Notes: generated from the letters alone by a model not told the origin. Positions 35,072 through 44,931 are shown, counted from the stretch's first letter. The stretch is DNA of 64,000 nucleotides from Pyrinomonadaceae bacterium (GCA_019694355.1 JAIBCB010000002.1:310001-374000), one strand, 5' to 3'. Program-made: numbers and translations.

Positions 35072-38000
35072 CTAGAACGTCCTTCCGACCGTGAACCGCA
35101 ATCCCTGTTTTTTACCGGGCAGGAAGATGCCGGGCAATTCGGGCCTAAAGCCGACCTTTGCGTTCGGGTTATAGAAGTAGATCAGCCTGAACGGCACATT
35201 GACGATCGGCACCTGAACACGAAGTTCGACACCGACGCTTGCCTTCCAATCGGCGATACGCGAGAAGGCCGCATCGTTTACCTTCAGCAGCGAATTCTGC
35301 TGGACCTCGCCGCGCAGCCAAAGCTGCTGGATCTGCGGCGAAAGGCTCGTCGGACAGCCGAAGCGGTTGCCGCGGCAGAATTCGTTCAGATAGTCGGTCT
35401 TTGTAAGAACGCGGCCGCGGTAGAAGAGAAGGCTGCCGAAGCTGCTCTCAAGAACCGGCGTGTTTATAAGGCCGAGAGCCGTCAGGCGTCCCGCACCGAG
35501 AAGCTGTTCATCGGGCAGGAATTCGCTGTTGATGGTCTGCGTACCGGTCCGATGTAGATTGAACACAGAACCGATGTCGCCGAAGATCGCCATCGTCGCC
35601 GGCCCAAAGAGGGGAATTCTATATTCGACGTTCGCAAGCAGCTGCGTGTCGCCGCCGATAAAGCGGAAGTTTCGCGAGAACAGAGCAGGATTCGCACCCG
35701 CAGCACCGGTAAGCTGTCCGATGGAGCGAATTTCGTCGATCGTCCGCTGCGGAAGGCCGGTGTTGGTGTCGGCACCTCCTGTGGCATTGTTTGCGACCTG
35801 CACGTTGCGGCTCGTGATATAGGTGTCGAAAGGAGCGATCGGGCCGATCGCACGCGAATTGTATCCGCGGATGTCGTTTTCGCTTCCGAGGAAGTAGCGC
35901 TCGTAGATCGGGATGCCGCCGACGAACGTGATCGAATTCGCGTTGCGAACCTTGTCGCTCAGCGACCAGGAGCCGATGGTGCCGGCCTGAACTCTGAACG
36001 CAAAAACCTCGGGGTTTCGGCTCTTCTTCTTCCGGATCGGTATAAATTGCGAGTACGAAACCTGCGGATGATATGTGCGAACATCTCCGCCAAGTCCCGC
36101 AAAGCCAAGCGACGCCGAGAATGCGGTTCCTCGGGTCGTATCGATGCCGTTCTTTGCGTACTGACGCGTGTCATAAGCAAATGACCCAACGACACGGCTC
36201 GTGATGATATTCGGCTGTCGATAGATGACGGGAATATGCGCTGCCGGGTCGGCCTCCGAATTTACCTTCGGATCCTGGATGCTTGTTGCCGTGAACTGAT
36301 ACTGAAAACCGAGGCGCGTAAACTGCGTGAACTTGCGTTTCTTGAACAGCAGCTCGGAAAGCGGAGCGGTTCCAAACAACGAGAATCCGTAGGTCGATTG
36401 CGTAAACAGATTGCTCGAATCCGTATTGATCGAGGCATACGGATCGTAAAGAGCATTGATCAGGTCAGGGTTCTGCGTCAGGAAAGTTCCTTCGCCGAAG
36501 AACCGGTATCTTGTCGCAAAGACCGAGAATCCGACCGAGATCGGGCGGTTGCGGAAATACGGCTCCTGATACGTGAACTGAAGGCTCTGCTGACGGTTGC
36601 CTATACCGAAGTTGAGCGAAAGGATCTCGCCGCGGCCCGCGAGGTTGTTCGTCGAGTATTCAAGACCGAAGAACGAACCGCCGATGCCCGCGATGCCGCC
36701 GTTCACAGAGATCTGCTGACGGCCTTTCTCCTTGACCTTTACGATCAGATCGACGCTCGCATTCTCTTCGTCGGTTCGCGTCTCGACATCCTGGTCCTTA
36801 TCGACCGGATCGAAATACTGCGTTTGGTTGATACGCATCAGCGAGAGTTCGAGGAAATTCTGGTTATAGACATCGCCTTCGTTCAGAAGGAATTCGCGGC
36901 GGAGAACGCGGTCACGCGTGAACGTATTGCCTGTGAACTCAAGCCGGCGGAGCGTGAACTGCTTGCCTTCTTCTATATTGATCGTGATATCGACGATACC
37001 TTCTTTCGGATTGCCCGGAATATCGTGAAACGTAGGAACGAATTCTGCCGTGTAGCCGACAAAGCCCTGGCTGCCGTAAACTTTCTTTAGATCGTCAAAA
37101 ACCGCATCCTGCAGGCGTTTGCCGTCCGCGATCTCGCCTTTCTTCAAGCCAATGTAGGCAAGGATCTGCTGTTCGGAGAAGATCGAGTTGCCCTCGACCT
37201 TGATATCGCCGAGCTTGAAGATGCGGCCTTCGGTAACAGGAACGACGATCTTTAGCGTGTCATCCTTTGAGGTCACGAGCGGCAGCGGGAACATCTTAAG
37301 CACCGGCAAACCCGTTCGCTTATAGCCGAGCCCGACCACGGCCGGCTCGCCGATGCGTGCCTCGAAGTATCCTTTCGAGAACATATAGGCACGGACGTTC
37401 TTCTGCAGGTCGTATTCAAGCTTGCGAAGGTCGAGAATGTCCTGCCCCTTGAAACGCGTGATGATGCCCGTCTGCTTTACAAGCTGCAGGGCATTGCGAA
37501 GGTCGCGGCTCTTTAGGTGTTCATTGCCCTCGAACTCGATCTTTACGATACGCGAACGATTCCCCTGATCGATATCAAAAGTAAGGGCGATGGAGGTCGC
37601 GGAAACTTCCTCTTCCTTGATGTCAACTTTTGCGTTCGGATAGCCTTTTGAGGCGAGCATTTCGCGCAAGATGCGCGTCGCGTTTCGGGCCTTTACGGGG
37701 TCGTAGAAAGATTCTTTCGAAACACCGACGCGGCGCTCGCGAAATTCCTTCAAGATATCGGATTCCTTGATCGCGTTCGTGCCCTTAAAGACCAGGTCGC
37801 GGATGATCGGAAGCTCCCTTACCTCGAAGATCACGTTCACGCCGCCGCGTATGCCGTCTTCTGTGAGCACGCGGGTCGCCGTTTTGTCGAAAAGATTGAG
37901 CGAAAGCAGCTCTTTGAGGTCGCGCTCGAGGGCCGCCGGGTCGTATTGGTCGCCCGGCCGCGTCTTGATGTAATAGAGCAGGTCCTCGTCGCGAAGACGG

Positions 38001-38146
38001 CGGTTTCCCTGGATATCAACGCTCTCGACGACCTGCTGAAATGCGGAAGCCGTCCTTTCGGCACCTTTAGGAACACCGGCGTTGGCCGAGAGGGCCGTTA
38101 ATAGAAACACCGAGATCAGGAGTCCAAGTGCACGAAAATTACGCAT
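35072..38146 (-). CDS. bamA: Outer membrane assembly factor BamA
   Basis: Omp85-family insertase that folds beta-barrel proteins into the outer membrane. From MRNFRALGLL (38146) it has about 1024 residues, larger than the enterobacterial protein (about 800). A signal peptide ends SANAG. Five POTRA-like repeats follow, recognisable from starts such as VESVDIQGNRRL, IRDLVFKGTNAI, IVKIEFEGNEHL, LGDIKVEGNSIF and LRRLEFTGNTFT. A 16-strand barrel with long extracellular loops closes with a C-terminal Phe after RFTVGRT, the usual recognition signal. An upstream start at 38239 is rejected because it buries the signal peptide. Confidence 0.96.
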   Translation of the reverse strand: MRNFRALGLLISVFLLTALSANAGVPKGAERTASAFQQVVESVDIQGNRRLRDEDLLYYIKTRPGDQYDPAALERDLKELLSLNLFDKTATRVLTEDGIRGGVNVIFEVRELPIIRDLVFKGTNAIKESDILKEFRERRVGVSKESFYDPVKARNATRILREMLASKGYPNAKVDIKEEEVSATSIALTFDIDQGNRSRIVKIEFEGNEHLKSRDLRNALQLVKQTGIITRFKGQDILDLRKLEYDLQKNVRAYMFSKGYFEARIGEPAVVGLGYKRTGLPVLKMFPLPLVTSKDDTLKIVVPVTEGRIFKLGDIKVEGNSIFSEQQILAYIGLKKGEIADGKRLQDAVFDDLKKVYGSQGFVGYTAEFVPTFHDIPGNPKEGIVDITINIEEGKQFTLRRLEFTGNTFTRDRVLRREFLLNEGDVYNQNFLELSLMRINQTQYFDPVDKDQDVETRTDEENASVDLIVKVKEKGRQQISVNGGIAGIGGSFFGLEYSTNNLAGRGEILSLNFGIGNRQQSLQFTYQEPYFRNRPISVGFSVFATRYRFFGEGTFLTQNPDLINALYDPYASINTDSSNLFTQSTYGFSLFGTAPLSELLFKKRKFTQFTRLGFQYQFTATSIQDPKVNSEADPAAHIPVIYRQPNIITSRVVGSFAYDTRQYAKNGIDTTRGTAFSASLGFAGLGGDVRTYHPQVSYSQFIPIRKKKSRNPEVFAFRVQAGTIGSWSLSDKVRNANSITFVGGIPIYERYFLGSENDIRGYNSRAIGPIAPFDTYITSRNVQVANNATGGADTNTGLPQRTIDEIRSIGQLTGAAGANPALFSRNFRFIGGDTQLLANVEYRIPLFGPATMAIFGDIGSVFNLHRTGTQTINSEFLPDEQLLGAGRLTALGLINTPVLESSFGSLLFYRGRVLTKTDYLNEFCRGNRFGCPTSLSPQIQQLWLRGEVQQNSLLKVNDAAFSRIADWKASVGVELRVQVPIVNVPFRLIYFYNPNAKVGFRPELPGIFLPGKKQGLRFTVGRTF

Positions 38147-38623
38147 AAAAACCGAAATATCCTTGAAATAAGGGCGTTTTACAGTCAGATCGGAAATTCG
38201 ATACTCAAATAAAAAAAATAAACGCCGTTCCGCACGCAAAGGGCTTTAGGCAGCCTCAAAAAACAGGATCGGATCAAAAGAATTTTTACTCATTCTTTGA
38301 TTCTGCCCTGTGGCAGCAGGTTGCCCTTTACCAAAAGCCGAAACGCACCTACAAACTTCGAAATTATACAGGGAAAGACGGCGAAATCGGAAATCAACCA
38401 AGGCCAAGTTTTCGATGTTTTGCTGTCTCATATACGGCATTTGCCCGCCACACCAAGAAGTTTACTTGACCTGCCGACGCTCTAACAGCACAAACCGCAC
38501 AAAACGTATCAAACCGCACGAAACGTATCAAACCGCACAAAACGCACAAAACGTACAAAACGCACAAAACGTACAAAACGCATCAACCGCACGGCCGATC
38601 GAGAGTTTGGTGAAGAAGTGCTG
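38147..38623. other. Gene-free gap upstream of bamA
   Basis: No supported coding region is visible. The stretch contains the 9/19-base tandem repeat described separately (38490-38592) and presumably the promoter of bamA on the minus strand, which I could not place convincingly. Short readings here are low-complexity translations of the repeat. Confidence 0.6.
38490..38592. repeat. Tandem repeat array (9-base and 19-base units)
   Basis: Two and a half copies of the 19-base unit AAACCGCACAAAACGTATC run into five or more copies of the 9-base unit CACAAAACG / TACAAAACG. The 9-base unit looks like the core of the longer one, so the array probably expanded by slippage. There are no spacers, so it is not a CRISPR array. 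It lies between the sdh terminator and bamA. Confidence 0.85.
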
Positions 38624-38655
38624 ATCAAAAACTTTGGGGCTGCGGCCCAAAGTTT
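38624..38655 (-). terminator. Intrinsic terminator after the sdhCAB genes
   Basis: AAACTTTGGG (38629-38638) pairs with CCCAAAGTTT (38646-38655) across a 7-base loop. On the minus strand the stem is followed by TTTTTGATC. It is about 40 bases past the sdhB stop. Confidence 0.85.
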
Positions 38656-38695
38656 CGGCTGCAACCCCAGATCTCTATAAATTCTTTGACCTCTG

Positions 38696-39496
38696 CTATT
38701 TCTTCAGCCAGCCAAAGAGAGAATTGACCGTGATATCGCGGTTCGTTTCGTAGATCGCACGCGGCAGCGGGATCGACATCGGGCAGACCTGCAGACAATT
38801 CTGTGCATTGCCGCAGTTTGCGATGCCGTTCTCTTCCATCAGGCCGTTAAGGCGGGCGTCCATCTCGGCCTTGCCGACAGGATGCATATTGAAAAGCCTT
38901 GCCTGTGCGATGGCTTGCGGGCCGATGTATTGATCTTCGCTGTATTGCGGACACGCTTCGAGACAGCAGCCGCACGTCATGCAGCGCGAATAGACGTATC
39001 GCTCGTGCGCGACCTCGCTCGAAATGTGCGGCCCCGGACCGAGATCATAAGTGCCGTCGAGGTCGATCCAGGCACTTACCTGTTTCAAATGGTCGAACAT
39101 TCGGGTTCGATCGACCTTCAGATCGCGGACATTCGGGAATTTCGTCATCGGCTGGAGCGTGATCGTATTGCCGCCGGTCGCAAGCAGGAGGTCATCGACC
39201 AGCGCTGAACAAGATTGCCGGACGCGGCCATTGATCACCATCGTGCAGATACCGCAAACCTGTTCGAGACATGACATATCCCAAACGGGCGGCGTCGTTT
39301 CTTTGCCGTCCGCGGTCACAGGATTCTTGCGGATCTCCATCAGCGCCGAGATCACGTTCAGATTCCGCCGATAAGGGATCTCGAAAGTTTCCCAATGCGC
39401 ATCCGCGCCCTCTTTTTCACGACGCTGGATCTTGAACTTGATCGTCTTCGGCGGATCGGTGAGTTTCTTTTTATGTACGTGTTCGTTCGTGCTCAT
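38696..39496 (-). CDS. sdhB: Succinate dehydrogenase/fumarate reductase iron-sulfur subunit
   Basis: Electron-transfer subunit of complex II, 266 residues. The [2Fe-2S] domain shows CLEQVCGICTMVINGR with a following C (RQSC). The C-terminal ferredoxin domain has CMTCGCCLEACPQY and CLQVCPMS for the [4Fe-4S] and [3Fe-4S] clusters. It is the last gene of the sdhC-sdhA-sdhB unit, 14 bases after sdhA, and is followed by a terminator. Sequence style and the single cytochrome subunit fit the Bacillus/Wolinella-type enzyme. Confidence 0.95.
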   Translation of the reverse strand: MSTNEHVHKKKLTDPPKTIKFKIQRREKEGADAHWETFEIPYRRNLNVISALMEIRKNPVTADGKETTPPVWDMSCLEQVCGICTMVINGRVRQSCSALVDDLLLATGGNTITLQPMTKFPNVRDLKVDRTRMFDHLKQVSAWIDLDGTYDLGPGPHISSEVAHERYVYSRCMTCGCCLEACPQYSEDQYIGPQAIAQARLFNMHPVGKAEMDARLNGLMEENGIANCGNAQNCLQVCPMSIPLPRAIYETNRDITVNSLFGWLKK

Positions 39497-39510
39497 CTTA
39501 TGTTGACGGG

Positions 39511-41295
39511 TTAGTGTGAACTTTTCTTGTAATTCCTCTCGCGTGGTTCGAGCAGCGAGATATCGACCGGTTCATAGCTCAAGGTCGGGCCTTCTGCCGA
39601 ATATTCGGCGATGGTCGTCTTGAGGAATTCCTCGTCGTTTCGGGTCGGAAAATCAGGCTTATAGTGTGCTCCGCGAGATTCGTTGCGATTCAAGGCACCG
39701 AGCGTGATGACGCGGGCAAGCTCGAGCATATTCTTTAGCTGGCGAGCGTGGGGCACAGCCTGTGTCGCCCAGAGGTTCGAATCATTGATCGAGATCTTCT
39801 GATAACGCTCCTGCAGCTCGCGTATCTTGTCGTCGGTCGCCTTGAGGCGATCGTTGTAGCGGACGACCGTCACGTTGTCGGTCATGACCTTGCCCAACTC
39901 TTCGTGGATCTTGTATTGATTCTCGCCGCCGGAGCTTGCAACGATGCCGTCATTGATCGCCTGCTGACGCCGCAATTCGGCGTCGTGAAGGCCATTCGTT
40001 TCCGTTGTCCCTCGCTCGACGTTCTTGGCATATTCGAGCGCCGATGGAGCCGCTGCAAAGCCGCCGTAAACACACGAAAGAAGCGAGTTCGCACCCAAAC
40101 GATTGGCTCCGTGGATCGAGAAATCACATTCTCCCGCAGCAAAAAGGCCCGGAATGTTCGTTCGCTGCTCAAAATCGACCCAAAGGCCGCCCATCGAATA
40201 GTGAACGCCCGGGAAGATGCGCATCGGGACATAACGAGGGTCGTCGCCGACGAACATCTCGTAGATCTCGAGGATCGCCCCGAGACGCTCGGTCAAGGTT
40301 TCGGCCGGAATGTGCGTCAGATCGAGATACACTTGGTTCTCACCGGCAACGCCGTGCCCTTCGAGACAGACCTGGAAGATCTCGCGTGTCGCGACATCGC
40401 GAGGAACGAGGTTTCCATAGGCCGGATAGCGTTCTTCGAGGAAATACCAACGCTCGTTCTCAGGAATGTCCTGCGGCGCGCGCGCGTCGCCATCGGCTTT
40501 GGGGACCCATACTCGGCCGCCTTCGCCGCGGGCCGATTCGCTCATCAGCCGAAGCTTGTCCTCGCCAGGTATCGACGTCGGATGCACCTGAATGAACTCG
40601 CCGTTCGCGTATCGTGCGCCTTGCTGGTAGCACGCCGAGGCCGCACTGCCTGTGCAGGTCATCGAATTCGTTGATTTCCCGAAGATCAAGCCGGGGCCGC
40701 CGGTCGCCATGATGACTGCGTCCGCATAGAACGCTTTTAATTCGAGCGACTGAAGGTTCATCGCGATCAGGCCGCGGCAAACCTGATGATCGTCAAGCAC
40801 CAGCGAGAGCATTTCCCATCCCTCGTATTTATGAACTTTGCCATCGACCTCCCAATGGCGAACCTGTTCATCGAGTGCGTAAAGAAGCTGCTGGCCGGTC
40901 GATGCTCCGGCAAATGCTGTGCGGTGATGGAGCGTTCCGCCAAAGCGGCGAAAGTCGAGAAGGCCTTCGTGCGTACGCGAGAAGGGCACGCCCATTCGAT
41001 CAAAAAGATAAATGATCTGCGGTGCCATGTCGCACATCTTCTTGACCGGCGGTTGATTTGCGAGAAAGTCGCCGCCATAGACCGTGTCATCAAAATGGAT
41101 GAACGTTGAATCGCCCTCGCCCTTTGTGTTCACGGCACCGTTGATGCCGCCTTGCGCACAAACCGAGTGCGACCTCTTTACGGGCACGACCGAGATGAGA
41201 TCTACCTCGTGCCCGGCCTCGGCGATCCTCATCGCAGCGGCAAGGCCGGCAAGACCGCCGCCGACTATCGCAATTTTTAACGAACTAGAAGACAT
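39511..41295 (-). CDS. sdhA: Succinate dehydrogenase/fumarate reductase flavoprotein subunit
   Basis: Catalytic subunit of complex II; it interconverts succinate and fumarate using covalent FAD. The 594 residues open with the dinucleotide fold IAIVGGGLAGLAAAMRIAEA. RSHSVCAQGGINGAVN follows, where the His is the usual flavin-linkage residue. Later come the active-site region with FIQVHPTSIPGEDKLRLMSE, and HYSMGGLWVDFEQRTNIPGL with the capping GANRLGANSLLSC. Its gene lies between sdhC (9 bases upstream) and sdhB. Confidence 0.96.
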   Translation of the reverse strand: MSSSSLKIAIVGGGLAGLAAAMRIAEAGHEVDLISVVPVKRSHSVCAQGGINGAVNTKGEGDSTFIHFDDTVYGGDFLANQPPVKKMCDMAPQIIYLFDRMGVPFSRTHEGLLDFRRFGGTLHHRTAFAGASTGQQLLYALDEQVRHWEVDGKVHKYEGWEMLSLVLDDHQVCRGLIAMNLQSLELKAFYADAVIMATGGPGLIFGKSTNSMTCTGSAASACYQQGARYANGEFIQVHPTSIPGEDKLRLMSESARGEGGRVWVPKADGDARAPQDIPENERWYFLEERYPAYGNLVPRDVATREIFQVCLEGHGVAGENQVYLDLTHIPAETLTERLGAILEIYEMFVGDDPRYVPMRIFPGVHYSMGGLWVDFEQRTNIPGLFAAGECDFSIHGANRLGANSLLSCVYGGFAAAPSALEYAKNVERGTTETNGLHDAELRRQQAINDGIVASSGGENQYKIHEELGKVMTDNVTVVRYNDRLKATDDKIRELQERYQKISINDSNLWATQAVPHARQLKNMLELARVITLGALNRNESRGAHYKPDFPTRNDEEFLKTTIAEYSAEGPTLSYEPVDISLLEPRERNYKKSSH

Positions 41296-41304
41296 AAGAA
41301 ATAA

Positions 41305-42024
41305 TTAAAACCTCGCCGGAGTGGTGACCGAACGGGAAGCCTTTGGTGCCTCGCAGAGAGACTGCGGCAGCAGGCCGCACGGACGAACAAAAGCAAATAC
41401 TGCATTCACGCCGACCAGGCCTAGAACCAATGCGAGTGCGACGGCGGCACGGATCGTAAGTTTCTGAGCTTTTTCACCGATCACGACGCCCCAATCGACC
41501 GCAAACAAAAAGACGCCATACGCCAGGTGCCAGGCCGTTGCCAACACGCCGAGAATATAGACCACGACTATCCACGTCGTTTGAAACTCCCTTGAGACGA
41601 TCTGGAACGCTTCCTGAGCGTGTCCTGCGACGGGCGTTGGATTCAATCCGGGGATCAGGCCGAATCTGAAGTTCAGCAAATGGAACAGCAGGAAGAAGAA
41701 AAGAAATCCGCCCGTGATCCGCTGAAGGAAGTAGAACCAGTTCCTTGCATACGGATAGGTGAGCACATTGACCTTTGCCTCGCCCGAGATCAGCACCCCG
41801 TAGATCGAGTGATAGGCAAGCGGCAGGAAAATGCCGAAAACCTCGATAAACAAGAGAAACGGGATGTCGTGAATGTCCTGTACGTGATCATTAAAGACCT
41901 TCGGGCCGTTCATCGCCGTTACGTTCGTATAGATGTGTACGAAGTAGAACATGCCAAGCGGCACGATTCCCGTAACTTGATGGAGTTTACGGAGAAGGAA
42001 TGTCGTTGAAAATTTGATCGCCAT
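41305..42024 (-). CDS. sdhC: Succinate dehydrogenase cytochrome b558 subunit
   Basis: Membrane anchor of complex II, which binds haem and passes electrons to quinone. The 239 residues contain five hydrophobic spans; histidines near the membrane (KLHQVTG, YFVHIYTN, LAYHSIYG, LLFHLLNF, TAWHLAYGV) are placed as in the b558 family that ligates two haems. The C-terminal tail is extended and polar. It is the first gene of the operon and diverges from a LysR-type regulator across a 203-base gap. Confidence 0.92.
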   Translation of the reverse strand: MAIKFSTTFLLRKLHQVTGIVPLGMFYFVHIYTNVTAMNGPKVFNDHVQDIHDIPFLLFIEVFGIFLPLAYHSIYGVLISGEAKVNVLTYPYARNWFYFLQRITGGFLFFFLLFHLLNFRFGLIPGLNPTPVAGHAQEAFQIVSREFQTTWIVVVYILGVLATAWHLAYGVFLFAVDWGVVIGEKAQKLTIRAAVALALVLGLVGVNAVFAFVRPCGLLPQSLCEAPKASRSVTTPARF

Positions 42025-42227
42025 TTTCTTCTTAGGAAAAAGCTGCTTCCATTTTTGTTCGATTGTAGAGACCGGCGCCTAAGATTTTAGGTCACAAGTC
42101 GCTGAAATTAAAATCCTCTGCACACTTTTTGGGGTCAGGGCAATGATACTTCTGTCTTAAAATAAGGTAAAATGAATAATATCGTGGGGATTAAAAAGAA
42201 TTACTAATTCCTTGCGATCAAAAGGCA

Positions 42228-43109
42228 ATGCAGATCGAAACGCTAAAGGTTTTTACCGATCTCGTCGAACTCGAAAACTTTTCTCTCGCGGCGGAACGGA
42301 ATTTTATCACTCAATCAGCGGTAAGCCAGCAAATTCGCGGGCTCGAGGAGCGATTTAATCGCAGATTGCTCGAACGCGTTCGCGGCCGACGCGACGTAAA
42401 ACTAACGCCCGCGGGCGAGATCTTCTATCGAGAGGCCCGCAGCGTCTTGAGCGCGTATGATCACCTTCAGGAAAGTTTGCGGAGCGTGGTCGGTAAGATC
42501 GGCGGAACCGTGAAGGTCTCGACCGTTTACAGCGTCGGGCTGCATGAATTGCCTTCAAAGGTGCGGGAATTTATGAAAAAATTTCCTGCGGCGAAGATCG
42601 ACCTCGAATATTCGCGAACTACGCGAGTTGTCCGCGACGTGCTGACCGGCGTGGTCGAATTGGGCGTCATCGCCTTCCCTGAACCACGCAGAGGCCTCAC
42701 GATCGCTTATATGCCCGAGAATCGGCTCGTCCTCGTGACACCGCCGGATCACAAGTTCGCCGGACGCAAAAGCCTGCGCACGCAAGATCTGGAAGGCGAG
42801 GATTTTGTGCACTTCGAACGCGATGTTCCGACACGAAAGGCCGTTGACCGCATTTTCAAAGAAAATGGCGTCGAGGTGAAAAAGGTCGCTGAATTCGACA
42901 ATATCGAGACGATCAAGCGCGCGGTAGAGGTCGGGTTTGGTGTTGCCGTCTTGCCCGAACCATCGGTTAGCGAGGCCGGACGCGCCGGTCTGCTGTCTGT
43001 CGTACCGCTTGCTGAAGATCATTGGGTCCGCACCGTCGGCGTCCTTTACCGAAGCGACCGCCAACTCTCGCTCGCCGCCAAGAAATTCGTCTCGCTGCTC
43101 ACGGACTAG
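42228..43109 (+). CDS. LysR-family transcriptional regulator
   Basis: A 293-residue regulator with an N-terminal winged helix-turn-helix (about 1-60: TLKVFTDLVELENFSLAAE then ITQSAVSQQIRGLEERF) and a two-lobed effector domain of the CysB/CbbR type. It is transcribed away from sdhCAB. LysR regulators often control the divergent neighbour and their own gene, so control of sdhCAB is a reasonable guess. In the 203-base gap a TAAAAT box (42168-42173) may be its -10, but no good -35 was seen. The effector is unknown. Confidence 0.92.
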   Translation: MQIETLKVFTDLVELENFSLAAERNFITQSAVSQQIRGLEERFNRRLLERVRGRRDVKLTPAGEIFYREARSVLSAYDHLQESLRSVVGKIGGTVKVSTVYSVGLHELPSKVREFMKKFPAAKIDLEYSRTTRVVRDVLTGVVELGVIAFPEPRRGLTIAYMPENRLVLVTPPDHKFAGRKSLRTQDLEGEDFVHFERDVPTRKAVDRIFKENGVEVKKVAEFDNIETIKRAVEVGFGVAVLPEPSVSEAGRAGLLSVVPLAEDHWVRTVGVLYRSDRQLSLAAKKFVSLLTD

Positions 43110-43217
43110 ACGCGAGTTGATCTTCGGTTCGTATATCAGCGAAGGCCTGGCACAAGGTCCTCTGTGTCTGCGGTAACCGACCGTAGCAGCCCGCTTTCCG
43201 TTCACGGGGCTCTGTTC

Positions 43218-44486
43218 TCAACTCGAACGCGTAGCGATGTAGGTCAGGGAACTCGTCGGCTCGAGTTCGTTGAGTGCGTCGGAGATCGCGGGCATCAGGC
43301 CTTCGGCTTCCATATATTCGCGGCCGAGAAGGCGCCGGAAACGGCGGTCCTTCGTCTCGCTCTTAAGTTCGCGGAGCACACCCCGCAAAAATGCCACAAC
43401 GAGTTCGGGCGCGAACTGCTTTCCGGCGTTTCGCCGCATATCGTCAACGACGTCGATCGCCGGTCGGCGGGCTTTGTATGGGCGATCGGTCGTCATCGCG
43501 TCGAATGAGTCGGCGAGGTTCACGACCTTCGCAATGTAGGGAATTTCTCGGTCATAAAGCCCATCGGGATAACCGCGGCCGTCGAGGCGTTCGTGATGAT
43601 ATTTTGCGGCGAGCGGAACGTCAGTAAAGGGATGATGGATCGCCTGCAGGATCTCGAAGCCGACGGTCGGATGCTTGTTCAGTTCGGCGGACTCTTTCGC
43701 GTTTATTCGATACGGAGCGTTGATGATCTTGCGCTCGACCGTGAGTTTTCCTACGTCATGAAGATAGCCGGCGGTTGCGGCTCCCTCGATCTGTTCGGGC
43801 GACCATTCGAGCTCGGTCGCGATCAATTCTGTGTATTTTCCCACGCGGACGGAATGGCCTTCCGTGTACTTATCCTTGCAGTCGATCGCGGTCGCGAACG
43901 CCTTGACGGTGTCCGCATAAGTTCGCCTTAGATCGTCAAAAAGCCTGCGGTTCTCTTCGCTGTGACGCTCGATCTCAGCAAGGAGATTCCGCTGTGAGAT
44001 CGCTACGCCGATATGCCTTCCCATCGCGCAGATGATCTCTTTTTCGTAAGAAGAATACGGCTCGCCGGTCGCCTTTTCTCCGAGGAAAAGGCCGCCTACG
44101 ATCTCATCGCGTATGATCAGCGGAACAAACAGCTCGATGCGTCGCCTATCAAAACTGGCGGCGTACACCTGAAAGAATGGCAGCACGCGAGCCGCGTGAG
44201 CATCGATCGCGTTGAGGCCGTTCATTAGGAACTGCCGTTCGTCCTCGATGCAGACCGAGAGCGACAGCGGGAAGTCGTCGCCGAGGCCGCGAACCGCAAG
44301 CATATTCAATTCCCTGCCGTATCTCGAATAGCGTGCGACGCCTCCGCGCATTATTCCGAGTGCGCCTGAGAGCAAATGGAGCGATGTGCGGATCGTCTCC
44401 TGAAAATTATTCTTGTTGGCGACTTCCTGGCCAAGTTCGGCGAGGGCGCCGAAGGCATGAATTAGCTTTGGGCTTTGTTCGAGCAT
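43218..44486 (-). CDS. GAF and HD-GYP domain protein (probable c-di-GMP phosphodiesterase)
   Basis: A 422-residue cytoplasmic signalling protein. An N-terminal GAF-type sensory domain (about 20-170) is followed by a short coiled coil and a complete HD-GYP domain. Visible are GHSVRVGKYTELIA, the metal-binding HD pair in YLHDVGKLT (H243-D244), and the HHERLDGRGYPDGL signature (about 295-309). Such enzymes hydrolyse cyclic di-GMP to GMP or pGpG. The gene starts 12 bases after a STAS-domain gene, so a shared signalling role is plausible. Convergent with the LysR gene. Confidence 0.9.
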   Translation of the reverse strand: MLEQSPKLIHAFGALAELGQEVANKNNFQETIRTSLHLLSGALGIMRGGVARYSRYGRELNMLAVRGLGDDFPLSLSVCIEDERQFLMNGLNAIDAHAARVLPFFQVYAASFDRRRIELFVPLIIRDEIVGGLFLGEKATGEPYSSYEKEIICAMGRHIGVAISQRNLLAEIERHSEENRRLFDDLRRTYADTVKAFATAIDCKDKYTEGHSVRVGKYTELIATELEWSPEQIEGAATAGYLHDVGKLTVERKIINAPYRINAKESAELNKHPTVGFEILQAIHHPFTDVPLAAKYHHERLDGRGYPDGLYDREIPYIAKVVNLADSFDAMTTDRPYKARRPAIDVVDDMRRNAGKQFAPELVVAFLRGVLRELKSETKDRRFRRLLGREYMEAEGLMPAISDALNELEPTSSLTYIATRSS

Positions 44487-44498
44487 CTTGTGGCAGCT

Positions 44499-44831
44499 TT
44501 ATTGGATCGTAACGTGTTTGGTCAGGCCGAGCATATCGAAAAGCTCGGCAGATTCGGGCTTCAGGTCGGAAAAAACGACCTTTGCACCGGCCATTTGGGC
44601 GTTATCTATAACACCGAGGAGAATCGAGATGCCGATCGAATTTATGATGTCGGTCTGAGAAAAATCGACCACGATCTCGCGCGCACCGGCGTCGATCTTG
44701 TCTTTGCACTCACGCTCGATCTTTTCGCCGGTCAGTTTGTTCAGATAGTCGCCGGCGATGACGATGGCCGGCGTTGGGCCGGACGCAGGCTCGGCCGTGG
44801 GGACCGTGTCAAATGACAAATTTTCTGTCAC
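44499..44831 (-). CDS. STAS-domain protein (anti-sigma factor antagonist type)
   Basis: About 110 residues from the GTG at 44831, preceded by AAGGAAA. A TTG at 44915 would add 28 residues unlike the family, so GTG is preferred. The STAS fold is seen in AIVIAGDYLNKLTG, the VVDFSQTDIINSIGISILLG segment containing the usual phosphorylation-site serine, and GAKVVFSDLKPESAELFDMLGL. These proteins bind anti-sigma factors or act in partner-switching. The next gene encodes an HD-GYP protein. Confidence 0.85.
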   Translation of the reverse strand: MTENLSFDTVPTAEPASGPTPAIVIAGDYLNKLTGEKIERECKDKIDAGAREIVVDFSQTDIINSIGISILLGVIDNAQMAGAKVVFSDLKPESAELFDMLGLTKHVTIQ

Positions 44832-44931
44832 TAATTTATTTTCCTTGCAATATTTAGCTTTAGCAGTCGAAGGCGTTACTTGAATGTTTCTAACATACGC
44901 GGCAGGGAAAGACAAGGAAAATTTTAAGCGC

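Noticed and set aside
38490..38592. Possible CRISPR array
   Set aside because: Units are contiguous with no spacers, unit lengths are 9 and 19 bases, and no cas gene is nearby.
38394..38624. Short open readings over the tandem repeat, one rich in Cys/Val/Leu
   Set aside because: They are low-complexity translations of the 9-base repeat; the same is true in both directions.
43110..43217. Terminator between the convergent LysR and HD-GYP genes
   Set aside because: No stem with a T-run could be found by eye.
44832..44915. TTG start for the STAS protein
   Set aside because: The extra 28 residues do not look like STAS sequence, and a GTG with AAGGAAA upstream gives the normal length.
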